From a virus, in the IMG/VR virus record IMGVR_UViG_3300036846_000867, positions 64,001 through 114,005 of that record: a DNA stretch of 50,005 nt. One strand, written 5' to 3'. Positions within the stretch are counted from its first letter, which is position 1; the number at the start of each line of letters is the position of its first letter. The position numbers and the translations under genes are program-made. The notes under the pieces are model-generated. The model made no database searches. It worked only from the letters and a program-made list of their open reading frames with translations, and was not told the origin of the DNA. Positions 31,506 to 38,074 of this stretch are shown here, in pieces.

Positions 31506-31638
31506 GATGCTATCTCATTGAAAAAGCACTAATGTCGCTAATGTCACGCCTTATCGCGGAAACCGGTTAGAGATGCTATCTCGTTGAAAAACAACTAATG
31601 GCGGCTAATGTCGCGCTTGTCGCGAAAACCGGTTAGAG
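31506..31638. repeat. Imperfect tandem duplication, about 66 bp per unit
   Basis: Two units, 31506-31571 and 31572-31638, share GATGCTATCTC at the start and ACCGGTTAGAG at the end, with similar middles (GAAAAA..ACTAATG and GCTAATGTC). No stop-free frame runs through both. Could be an operator array or a recombination-derived duplication. Confidence 0.75.
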
Positions 31639-31774
31639 CGATTGTAACTACTAACCACGTTGCCCCCGACACTCCATCGCTCGGGAGCCACACGTAAGCG
31701 TCTCCTTGGGCGCAGTCAGGATCAAGGGAACGCTTTAGGATCGGCCCCCTCGCGCGCAGGCGCGCACGCGTGGC

Positions 31775-33328
31775 CTAGCTGGCGAATGCCCGGAGATACT
31801 TCGACACCGTCACCAAGCGGTCGTCCCCGACCACCTGAAGCAGTGCGCCCACGGCGGCATTGATCACATCGTCATTGGCTCCGGGGACGTGGTCGATGCT
31901 GTCGCGACCGCCGCGCACCGTGCGTCGCTCCAGCCCCAGCAATTGGTTGATCAGCCGAGTATTATCGAGCAGGCGAACTCTGCGGCTGTTCAGCGCCGGG
32001 AGGAAATCCCTGTAGAGATCACTCTTAACGATTTCAGACTGTTCGTAGATCACGCCGTTGATCGCGAACTGCTCGACCGGCCATTGCGCGGCGTAGCGGT
32101 CGCCCTGGATTTTGTAGACGTTGTAGCGCTCGAATTCCCGCGCGAAATCCGCTGCCACTTCCGACGGCGCGAAGGGTGGGCGCGTTTCCTTGACGAAGTC
32201 TAGGATGCCCTGGCCGCTGGCCTCGTCGAGATGGGCCACCGCCATCGTAAAGCTGTCGCGGCTGCCGCCCGACGGATCGACGAAGCCGACATAGCGCCCC
32301 TTCAGCATGACATCATAGGGGATTTCCCGGATGCCCCGCTGCACGCTGGCATAAACCACGTCGCGGCTGACATAGTCCGCCAAATCCCTGCGGAATTCGG
32401 CCCCGTATTCGGCGGCGGCGCGGTCGGGGTCTTCCTCCATCGCCTTGTCGATGAGCCCCGGCTCCAGCACGTCGATCAACGGATTCATCAGCCGCGTCGG
32501 TGCCTTGATGACCAGCACGTCGTCGCTGTCCTGGCCGAAATGCTCTTCGAACTTCTGGAACAGCAAGCCCTTCTGGCGGTGCGGCGAGGAGATGCCGATG
32601 ATCATCGAGCCCGGCATCATCAGCATGCCCGGCCGCAGCGCCATGTATGTATCAACGTCGGGATTGGCGCTCTCCTCGTCGCGGTAAAAGGCCACCTCAT
32701 CCAGGATGCCTGCCACGATGGCTCGGCCGCGCGGTGCCCGGTAGTTGTTGGTGGCGATCCGGATTTCGACTTTGTTCAGCAATTGTATCCGGTTGTTGGT
32801 CATCGATTTGGACCGCAGGAAGGCGTACAGTTCGGGCTTCGCCTCGAAATAGCCGCGACAGTATTTCCACACGATCTCGGCTTGGTTGCGGTCGGTGGCG
32901 AGGCAGGCGGTGATCCCTTCCTCGCCCAGGCGCAGCCTCGTGGTGTCGGCGAAGCGGCTGAGATATGTCGCGATTAAACTTGCGACACTGTCCTTGCCGC
33001 CCCGGCGGCCGACGATGCACCAGAGTTCTCTCACCGGCCGGTTGGGCGACGGCCTGCCCCCGGCGATCTCGTGAAAAAACTCTAGCTCCTTGATCGTCAG
33101 CGGCTGGCCAAAGGCCGCCTTGATGACGATCATCCAGCCGTTCCAGCTTGGTTCTCTTGCCTGCCCCAGCCCGCGCTGGATAAAGCCGACCGGATCGCCC
33201 TTGTAGTCCGCCAGATGGCGCTCCGGATTGCGCTTTAGCTCGACCAGCCTGCCCTTGATGCCCCGCAGAAGCTCAAGCTTCTCAGGCAGCGTCAGCGTCG
33301 GCCAGTCGCTCGGTATGTTCAGGCTCAT
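31775..33328 (-). CDS. terL: Terminase large subunit
   Basis: A 517-residue ATPase/nuclease. Walker A is GRRGGKDS near residue 107. Walker B is VAGILDEVAF. The coupling motif is GISSPH. The nuclease domain acidic triad is represented by GFVDPSGG, GDRYAAQW and GANDDVINA. It packages DNA into the prohead through the portal. Start ATG at 33328 lies inside the end of the small-subunit gene (47-base overlap). Length is typical. Confidence 0.95.
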   Translation of the reverse strand: MSLNIPSDWPTLTLPEKLELLRGIKGRLVELKRNPERHLADYKGDPVGFIQRGLGQAREPSWNGWMIVIKAAFGQPLTIKELEFFHEIAGGRPSPNRPVRELWCIVGRRGGKDSVASLIATYLSRFADTTRLRLGEEGITACLATDRNQAEIVWKYCRGYFEAKPELYAFLRSKSMTNNRIQLLNKVEIRIATNNYRAPRGRAIVAGILDEVAFYRDEESANPDVDTYMALRPGMLMMPGSMIIGISSPHRQKGLLFQKFEEHFGQDSDDVLVIKAPTRLMNPLIDVLEPGLIDKAMEEDPDRAAAEYGAEFRRDLADYVSRDVVYASVQRGIREIPYDVMLKGRYVGFVDPSGGSRDSFTMAVAHLDEASGQGILDFVKETRPPFAPSEVAADFAREFERYNVYKIQGDRYAAQWPVEQFAINGVIYEQSEIVKSDLYRDFLPALNSRRVRLLDNTRLINQLLGLERRTVRGGRDSIDHVPGANDDVINAAVGALLQVVGDDRLVTVSKYLRAFAS

Positions 33329-34181
33329 TCTCGATCACCGACTGCGGCAGGGACGGCTGTGGCATGATGAGGAGGCCCTGATCGATGGCGGTCTGGAGCA
33401 GGATGTTCACATTCTCCTCAATCGGGCGGGCCGGATCGATAACCTCCAACGGCTTCCTCGGCTGCACCAGCCCCATCAGCGCCTGGAGATTTTCCATCGC
33501 GCGGCTGCGGTCGCGCATCCGCAGGCTGACCGATCCGTCCTTGTGCACTCGCACCTCGTCAATCGCCATCCGCTGCGCCTCGGTCAGCTTGTCGCGGTCC
33601 ACCACCAGGATGTAGTTGCGGCCCTGGCCGTTGCATTCGGGGCAGTAGGGATGCGGCTTCAGAGTTTTATCGAAGCCGGTGCCGCCGAGATCGTCGAACG
33701 GCCGCCGCTGGTGCGGCTGCTTCTGCATCTGATCGCTGGTGTGCTTGCGCAGGGCGGCGCGGTATTCGGCGAGGGTGAACTGGTACTGGTGATCCTGGCC
33801 CCAGCAGTGACGGCAGGGGCCTGCCGGGGGGAACGGCAATTCGCATGTCGCGATGTCGAACCAGTAGCGCAGGATCGTCTCGCCGTTAACCTGCGCCCGC
33901 TCCCGGTGCTTGGCGAAGGCGTTGTCGATATGCTTCCTGACCACCGGCTGGTTGAGCAGCTTCTGTGCCGCCTGCGTCGCATTGGACGGGGCATAGCCGA
34001 CGCTGACCGCCGCCTGCCGTGCCGCCGACTGATCGCCGACGCCCTTCTGGCGCAGCGTGATAAACGCCTCGGCGAACTGCCGCTGCCGCAGCATATTGCG
34101 CCGATTTCTGGTATGGCGCGGATCGAGGGCAGGCGACGATCCCCTGCGCAGCAGAACCGGGCGAGGCTTGATCGATTTCAT
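33282..34181 (-). CDS. terS: Terminase small subunit with zinc-binding insertion
   Basis: A 299-residue protein. The N-terminal 115 residues have the helix-turn-helix layout of small terminases: RQRQFAEAFITLRQKGVGDQ, then SAARQAAVSVGYAPSNATQA, LLNQPVVRKHID. An insertion carries CRHCWGQ and YCPECNGQGR, forming a CxxC...CxxC zinc site. The C-terminal part (MLVD..., MENLQALMGLVQP) is helical and likely for oligomerisation. It recognises the packaging site and recruits the large subunit. Longer than most small terminases because of the zinc region. Confidence 0.8.
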   Translation of the reverse strand: MKSIKPRPVLLRRGSSPALDPRHTRNRRNMLRQRQFAEAFITLRQKGVGDQSAARQAAVSVGYAPSNATQAAQKLLNQPVVRKHIDNAFAKHRERAQVNGETILRYWFDIATCELPFPPAGPCRHCWGQDHQYQFTLAEYRAALRKHTSDQMQKQPHQRRPFDDLGGTGFDKTLKPHPYCPECNGQGRNYILVVDRDKLTEAQRMAIDEVRVHKDGSVSLRMRDRSRAMENLQALMGLVQPRKPLEVIDPARPIEENVNILLQTAIDQGLLIMPQPSLPQSVIENEPEHTERLADADAA

Positions 34182-34695
34182 GCGGGATTTCGGCTTTTGG
34201 CGGAGTGGGCAGATGCTACCGCAGGCCCGGTGACCGATAGGGCCTTGGTCGCAATAGGCTTATTTGCCACAACTGTCGAGCGGAAAATGCGCCTGAACGT
34301 CTGTACAATAGAAGTTAACGGCTGAAATACTCCGGTTGTTTATTTAACTTCAGCGCCTGAACAGCCTGCGGCGGCGACGGCGTCGGCGTCGGTCCATCAG
34401 GCAGAGCAGCGGCAGCATCACCAGTGGCAAGAAGCACACCGCCAATGACAGCCATTCCAGCGTCGATCTCATTGAGCCCGGTGCCCATCCTTCGGGCCGT
34501 CTTGACCGCAAGCGTTCCGCAGCCGCTATCCCTTACCGACAGGCAACGTTCTGATGTGGGGAAGTTGCCACAAAAAGAAACAAAACCATGTCGGTTGTTC
34601 CCAAGGGGAAAGTGGCTCCGTGATGGGACAGCAGCCGGGAAACGCTCATTCCACTGTTGCGCTTTTCAAAGCAACAGCGTCCCGGCCCGGCTGCG
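34182..34695. other. 514-bp region between terminase operon and early genes
   Basis: It holds one low-confidence small ORF (listed next) and a competing 57-residue frame at 34315-34488 (minus) with no spaced ribosome binding site. A hairpin (CTGTTGC...GCAACAG, about 34655-34678) lies after the gene ending at 34696 and may attenuate transcription. Nothing else convincing is seen. Confidence 0.55.
34350..34472 (-). CDS. Possible Arg-rich single-span membrane microprotein (40 aa)
   Basis: Starts MRSTLEWLSLAVCFLPLVML and continues PLLCLM, then D and nine consecutive Arg, ending LFRR. A 20-residue hydrophobic span followed by a poly-Arg tail is unlikely by chance in a random frame, but GC-rich codons favour Arg. 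Weak ribosome binding site (AAGGATGG 14 bases upstream). Low confidence. Confidence 0.3.
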   Translation of the reverse strand: MRSTLEWLSLAVCFLPLVMLPLLCLMDRRRRRRRRRLFRR

Positions 34696-34947
34696 TCAAG
34701 CTCGTCGAGGCAACCGGTAGGAATTCTTCTCCGGCCGCATCTCCTCGATCTCGCAGATGATCTCGAAGTGAAACAGCGTTCTCCAGTTGATGATCCGGTC
34801 CTCCAATTCGTAGCCGCCGCTGCACACATAGGCGTTGTGACCGCCGGTCTGCGCGTTGTAGACGATGACACGATGGATCGGATTGTCCGGGCGATGGGCT
34901 ATGTCGGCCACGTAATAGTGACCGAACTTCATTTGTTGCGGCTTCAT
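34696..34947 (-). CDS. Unknown early-type protein (83 aa)
   Basis: The start at 34947 overlaps the preceding stop (ATGA); the longer frame was rejected. Starts MKPQQMKFGHYYVADIAHRP, a beta-rich N-terminus, then CSGGYELEDRIINWRTLFHF. C-terminus basic. No recognised family. Confidence 0.58.
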   Translation of the reverse strand: MKPQQMKFGHYYVADIAHRPDNPIHRVIVYNAQTGGHNAYVCSGGYELEDRIINWRTLFHFEIICEIEEMRPEKNSYRLPRRA

Positions 34948-35186
34948 GTCTCTAATTCCCGCAGAACGAACACTGCGATGATGGTCTCGTTGATGACGAT
35001 CTCGTCGCCTTTGACTGGCACTGGCATTACCACACGGTTTAACTTCCAACTATGCAGCCGATAGCCGCTCTCGTGATTGCGCAGCATGACAGCCTCGAAG
35101 CGCTCGCTGAGCGTGCGCGGCATGTCGGGGACATGAATTTCAGGCCAGTTCTTGCTGATTTCCGCGACGCGAAACAATTCCTTCAT
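34944..35186 (-). CDS. Unknown early-type protein (80 aa)
   Basis: Starts MKELFRVAEISKNWPEIHVP and ends IIAVFVLRELET. Mixed alpha/beta; no motif. Part of a string of small minus-strand genes with overlapping ends at 34.7-35.5 kb. Confidence 0.58.
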   Translation of the reverse strand: MKELFRVAEISKNWPEIHVPDMPRTLSERFEAVMLRNHESGYRLHSWKLNRVVMPVPVKGDEIVINETIIAVFVLRELET

Positions 35187-35543
35187 TTACCACTCCGGTT
35201 TGTCGATCAGCCCCGCGACCACCGCCGTCTCGACGCTGTCGAGCGGTCCCAGCCAGATCGGCTTGGGATGGACACGCGGCAGGATATTCAGCGTACGCCC
35301 CTCCTGATCGAAGGCATATAATACGCCTGTTCCGTGGTGCAACTGGCCGTTCAACGCGTAATACTCCGGTATCTCCGATGACGGTGTGCCATTGTTGAAC
35401 AGACCATAGCTGACATTCTCGCCGTGTCGAACGATATTATGCGATGTCAGATGGCCTCCGGCGGCGCGGCTGATTTCATTATCGGGCACCGTCTTGTAGA
35501 TTACCTTCCGGTCGCGTGGATTGATGACGGCGATCTTGCGCAT
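35187..35543 (-). CDS. Unknown protein, possibly DUF3846-like (118 aa)
   Basis: The start at 35543 gives MRKIAVINPRDRKVIYKTVP; the longer frame to 35645 was rejected because it runs through the divergent promoter. The segment YYALNGQLHHGTGVLYAFDQ then EGRTLNILPRVHPKPIWLGP loosely resembles DUF3846 ('...N.eg...glp.N..A.....GP'). This is a weak match. Function unknown. Confidence 0.55.
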   Translation of the reverse strand: MRKIAVINPRDRKVIYKTVPDNEISRAAGGHLTSHNIVRHGENVSYGLFNNGTPSSEIPEYYALNGQLHHGTGVLYAFDQEGRTLNILPRVHPKPIWLGPLDSVETAVVAGLIDKPEW

Positions 35544-35563
35544 CACCGCTTCCCCGCCAAGAA

Positions 35564-35590
35564 CTGACAGACATGTCACCGGCCTATATA
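35564..35590 (+). promoter_or_regulatory. Promoter-like element with palindrome upstream of glycosyltransferase
   Basis: CTGACA (35564-35569) and TATATA (35585-35590) are separated by 15 bases, short but usable for sigma-70. The spacer holds the perfect palindrome GACATGTC (35570-35577), a possible operator. The transcription start would fall just before the ribosome binding site of the gene starting at 35614. Confidence 0.4.
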
Positions 35591-35613
35591 CCCCCCATTT
35601 TATGGAGAAGGAC

Positions 35614-36735
35614 ATGCCGACCATCGGGCTCTGCATGATCGTCAAGAACGAGGCGGCCTTGATCGAGCGCTGCCTCGACAGCGTGCTGCCGCTGATCGAT
35701 TACGCGGTGATCGACGACACCGGTTCGACCGACGGGACGCAGGACATCATCTGCTCCTGGCTCGACCGTCACCAAATTCCCGGCGCGGTGTCGGATGTGC
35801 CCTGGCGGGATTTCGCCCACAACCGCTCGCTGACGCTGCAACGGCTGCGCAACCGCCCCGAGATCGACTACGCGATGATGTTCGATGCCGATGATGTGCT
35901 GGTCATCGATCCCGAATTCGACGCCGCCGCCTGGAAAGCCTCGCTGACCGCCGATCTCTATGATGCCGAGTTTATGCTTGGCACGATCCGCTACTTCCGG
36001 CCATTGATGTTCCGCAATCGGATCGGCTTCCACTATCGCGGCGTGCTGCACGAATATCTCGAAGCGCCGCCCGGCCGACGCGATAAGGCGGTGGGGCTCC
36101 ATGTCCAGGCGGGCGTCGAAGGCGAGCGTAGCCGCTCGCCGCACAAATACCGCAACGATGCGCTGCTCCTGCGCGCGGCGCTGGACAGCGAGAGCGATCC
36201 GTTGCTGCGGGCGAGGTACACCTTCTACATGGCGCAGTCCTGGAAGGATTGCGGCGAATACGAACAGGCTCTCGACGCCTATCTGGCGCGGGCCGAGATG
36301 GGCCACTGGGCCGAGGAAATCTTCATCAGCCTGTACCGCGCGGCCGATCTGATGGCGTCTCGTCCCCAGCATTTGACGACGCACCATCCCGCCAGCCGGA
36401 TCATCGACACATATCTGCGCGCCTGGGAAGGCTGCCCGCACCGCGCCGAGGCACTGCACGGCGCGGCCAGCTACTGCCGCCAGAGGGGGAGGTTTGAACT
36501 GGGCTACCTATTTGCCAAGACCGGGATCGACATTCCGGTGCCCGATAACGGCCTGTTTGTCGAGCCGTGGATTTACGATTACGGGATGCTCGATGAATTC
36601 GCCGTCAACGCCTACTGGGCCGGGCATCCCCACGAATGCCTCGATGCCTGCGAGCGGCTGCTCAGTGGTGTCCTGCCGGAAGATATGCGCGGGCGGATCG
36701 AAGCCAATGCGCAATTCGCCCGCGACAAGCTCTAG
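35614..36735 (+). CDS. Family 2 glycosyltransferase with C-terminal TPR-like region
   Basis: ATG at 35614 has GGAGAAGG at ideal spacing; ATG at 35602 is the alternative. The 373-residue protein begins MPTIGLCMIVKNEAALIERC followed by VIDDTGSTDGT, the GT2/GT-A nucleotide-sugar binding core, and has FDADD, the DxD metal site. Residues beyond 170 are helical with repeated aromatic-Ala patterns (ARYTFYMAQSWKDCGEYEQA), TPR-like. Similar enzymes glycosylate surface polymers or proteins. The gene stands alone on the plus strand with its own promoter-like sequence, so it is a likely moron, perhaps for surface modification. Confidence 0.88.
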   Translation: MPTIGLCMIVKNEAALIERCLDSVLPLIDYAVIDDTGSTDGTQDIICSWLDRHQIPGAVSDVPWRDFAHNRSLTLQRLRNRPEIDYAMMFDADDVLVIDPEFDAAAWKASLTADLYDAEFMLGTIRYFRPLMFRNRIGFHYRGVLHEYLEAPPGRRDKAVGLHVQAGVEGERSRSPHKYRNDALLLRAALDSESDPLLRARYTFYMAQSWKDCGEYEQALDAYLARAEMGHWAEEIFISLYRAADLMASRPQHLTTHHPASRIIDTYLRAWEGCPHRAEALHGAASYCRQRGRFELGYLFAKTGIDIPVPDNGLFVEPWIYDYGMLDEFAVNAYWAGHPHECLDACERLLSGVLPEDMRGRIEANAQFARDKL

Positions 36736-36736
36736 A

Positions 36737-37096
36737 TCACGCCACGATCCGGCCAGCGGCGCGAGCCGCATCGGCATAGGCCGTCAGCGGCTTGTCGGCC
36801 TTGAACCACATATCGCGCTCGATGCGCAGGCCGAACGGGCCGCGCAAAGCGCGAAGCTCCATCAGACTGACGCTGCCCATCTCCGGCGAGCCCATCCCCA
36901 GATCGCACAGGCCGAAGGCGATATCCGGATCGTCGGGATCGATCTCGCTCAACAGCCACGTCGCCCCGCCCCACGGGCAGAACAGCTTGACGACCGGCCG
37001 GAAATCCTCGGTCCTGCCGTCCTTGGCGATCTTGGCGGCATTGCGCCGACCGTTGGCGAGCAACGCGCGCTCTTGTGAGGCAAGAAACATCTTCAT
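36737..37096 (-). CDS. DUF2958-like protein (119 aa)
   Basis: Sequence features match DUF2958: LLANGRRNAAKIAKDGRTED, PVVKLFCPWGGATWLLSEID, PDDPDIAFGLCDLGMGSPEM, GSVSLMELRALRGPFGLRIE. This family is common on plasmids and phages and has no known function. It is convergent with the glycosyltransferase and begins right after the next gene ends. Confidence 0.82.
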   Translation of the reverse strand: MKMFLASQERALLANGRRNAAKIAKDGRTEDFRPVVKLFCPWGGATWLLSEIDPDDPDIAFGLCDLGMGSPEMGSVSLMELRALRGPFGLRIERDMWFKADKPLTAYADAARAAGRIVA

Positions 37097-37429
37097 CTAC
37101 TTTCTCCTTTTCAGTGGGCGTTTCATGAGAGCAACCCGATAGTCTTCCGGGCCGCTTATCTGCGTGACCACGAAGCCGAATTGCTCGAAATACGGGATCA
37201 GCATCATCCGCGACGTGCCCAGCGTCAGCGTGCACCGCAGTTCATCGGCGAGCGACGCCAGTTCACGCAGCGCCACCGCTCCATTGCCTTTGGTGGCAGG
37301 ATCGCTTCGCCTGCGATACAGCGAGCACAGCGTCCACGGACCGAACATCGGCCCGATGCTGTATCTGACGCCAAGGCTGATCTCATGCTCCTTGGCCAGC
37401 GCATCGAAGGCGGCTTTTTTGTCGATCAT
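37097..37429 (-). CDS. Small GNAT-like protein (110 aa)
   Basis: Start at 37429 shares a base with the upstream stop (TGATG). The segment KGNGAVALRELASLADELRC then TLTLGTSRM and PYFEQFGFVVTQ follows the A- and B-motif layout of short GNAT-like proteins seen in phages ('G.G...L..L...AD......L....L...Y.rFGF'). Acetyl-CoA binding residues cannot be confirmed by eye. Substrate unknown. Confidence 0.65.
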   Translation of the reverse strand: MIDKKAAFDALAKEHEISLGVRYSIGPMFGPWTLCSLYRRRSDPATKGNGAVALRELASLADELRCTLTLGTSRMMLIPYFEQFGFVVTQISGPEDYRVALMKRPLKRRK

Positions 37430-37728
37430 CACAACGCTTCCTTGATGATCGCGTCGGCAAGCCACCCCATCGGTGTGTCACAAGTATAATCCACGAGGCT
37501 CTCGTCGTTGGCGCACGTGCCGTAGCCCGGTGCCATCAGATAAGCCCAGCCGATAGGATGGGCCTCGGCATCGAAAAAGTAGACATGCGCCTCCTCGGTT
37601 GCCTTGACCGCATTCCAGGCTGAGACAGGCTTGTTGCCTGCGTAATCGTAGCCGCCGTCGCCGCCCGCAACTTTAAACGTCCAGCCAAGCGCGGCGGCGC
37701 GCTTCAGCAGTTCCAATGCCGTGATCAT
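37429..37728 (-). CDS. Unknown early-type protein (99 aa)
   Basis: Starts MITALELLKRAAALGWTFKV. Aromatic and Asp-rich middle (AHVYFFDAEAHPIGWAYLMA). A segment GYGTCANDESLVDYTCDTPM has two Cys. Overlaps the GNAT-like gene. No family recognised. Confidence 0.6.
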   Translation of the reverse strand: MITALELLKRAAALGWTFKVAGGDGGYDYAGNKPVSAWNAVKATEEAHVYFFDAEAHPIGWAYLMAPGYGTCANDESLVDYTCDTPMGWLADAIIKEAL

Positions 37729-37742
37729 TTTCTCCTCTCGGA

Positions 37743-37940
37743 TTAGGCGACGGCGGGAGCCGCAGCCGGGAAAAACACGTCGTAACCGGCGCTCCGGTCA
37801 ACGTAGGGCTTGTTGCCAGCCGCCTCGCTCACCGCCGCCTCGTATTCGCTGCCCTTCATCGCAGCGGCGAATTCCGGCGTGACCAGGAAGCTTCGAACCA
37901 CGTCATAAACTGCGGCGTAAACCAGCTTTTTCATCATCAT
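37743..37940 (-). CDS. First gene of minus-strand early operon, unknown (65 aa)
   Basis: Start at 37940 (MMMKKLVYAAVYDVVRSFLV) has GGAGACG upstream and follows a convincing promoter at 37962-37990; the longer frame was rejected because it would begin inside the opposite operon. Predicted helical. It leads the operon running to 36737. Probably expressed early or under repressor control. Function unknown. Confidence 0.62.
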   Translation of the reverse strand: MMMKKLVYAAVYDVVRSFLVTPEFAAAMKGSEYEAAVSEAAGNKPYVDRSAGYDVFFPAAAPAVA

Positions 37941-37961
37941 GGTTCGTCTCCTTTCGCTTTG

Positions 37962-37990
37962 TATATAGCGAATATCGCCCCAAAATTCAA
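37962..37990 (-). promoter_or_regulatory. Sigma-70-type promoter with operator-like palindrome (minus strand)
   Basis: On the minus strand TTGAAT (37985-37990) is followed after 17 bases by TATATA (37962-37967). The spacer contains GCGATATTCGC (37968-37978), a palindrome with 4-bp arms. The start of the first gene lies 22 bases downstream. The facing plus-strand promoter carries a matching element at the same place. Confidence 0.75.
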
Positions 37991-38021
37991 GCACAAAGAC
38001 GATATTTTTTGGGATCGGCGC

Positions 38022-38050
38022 TTGCATTTCGACGGGAATATCCCTATCTA
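38022..38050 (+). promoter_or_regulatory. Sigma-70-type promoter with operator-like palindrome (plus strand)
   Basis: TTGCAT (38022-38027), then 17 bases, then TATCTA (38045-38050). The spacer ends with GGGAATATCCC (38034-38044), a palindrome matching the consensus GSGAATATCSC of the facing promoter. Both promoters also share AGCGAA just after the -10 region. It drives the SNF2 helicase operon starting at 38075. Confidence 0.75.
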
Positions 38051-38074
38051 TACAGCGAAGATACGAGGACAGAA

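Larger units (their letters stand above)
31360..31774. other. 415-bp intergenic region upstream of the portal gene
   Basis: No convincing coding frame is present. It holds a hairpin near the portal start, a short tandem repeat, and an imperfect 66-bp tandem repeat (listed separately). The terminase stop at 31775 is followed by a small GC-rich inverted repeat (about 31750-31765) without a T-run. No clear sigma-70 promoter was found. Confidence 0.7.

Noticed and set aside
34315-34488. 57-codon minus-strand frame competing with the Arg-rich microprotein
   Set aside because: AAGG abuts the ATG without usable spacing. Composition is not clearly protein-like, though it cannot be excluded.
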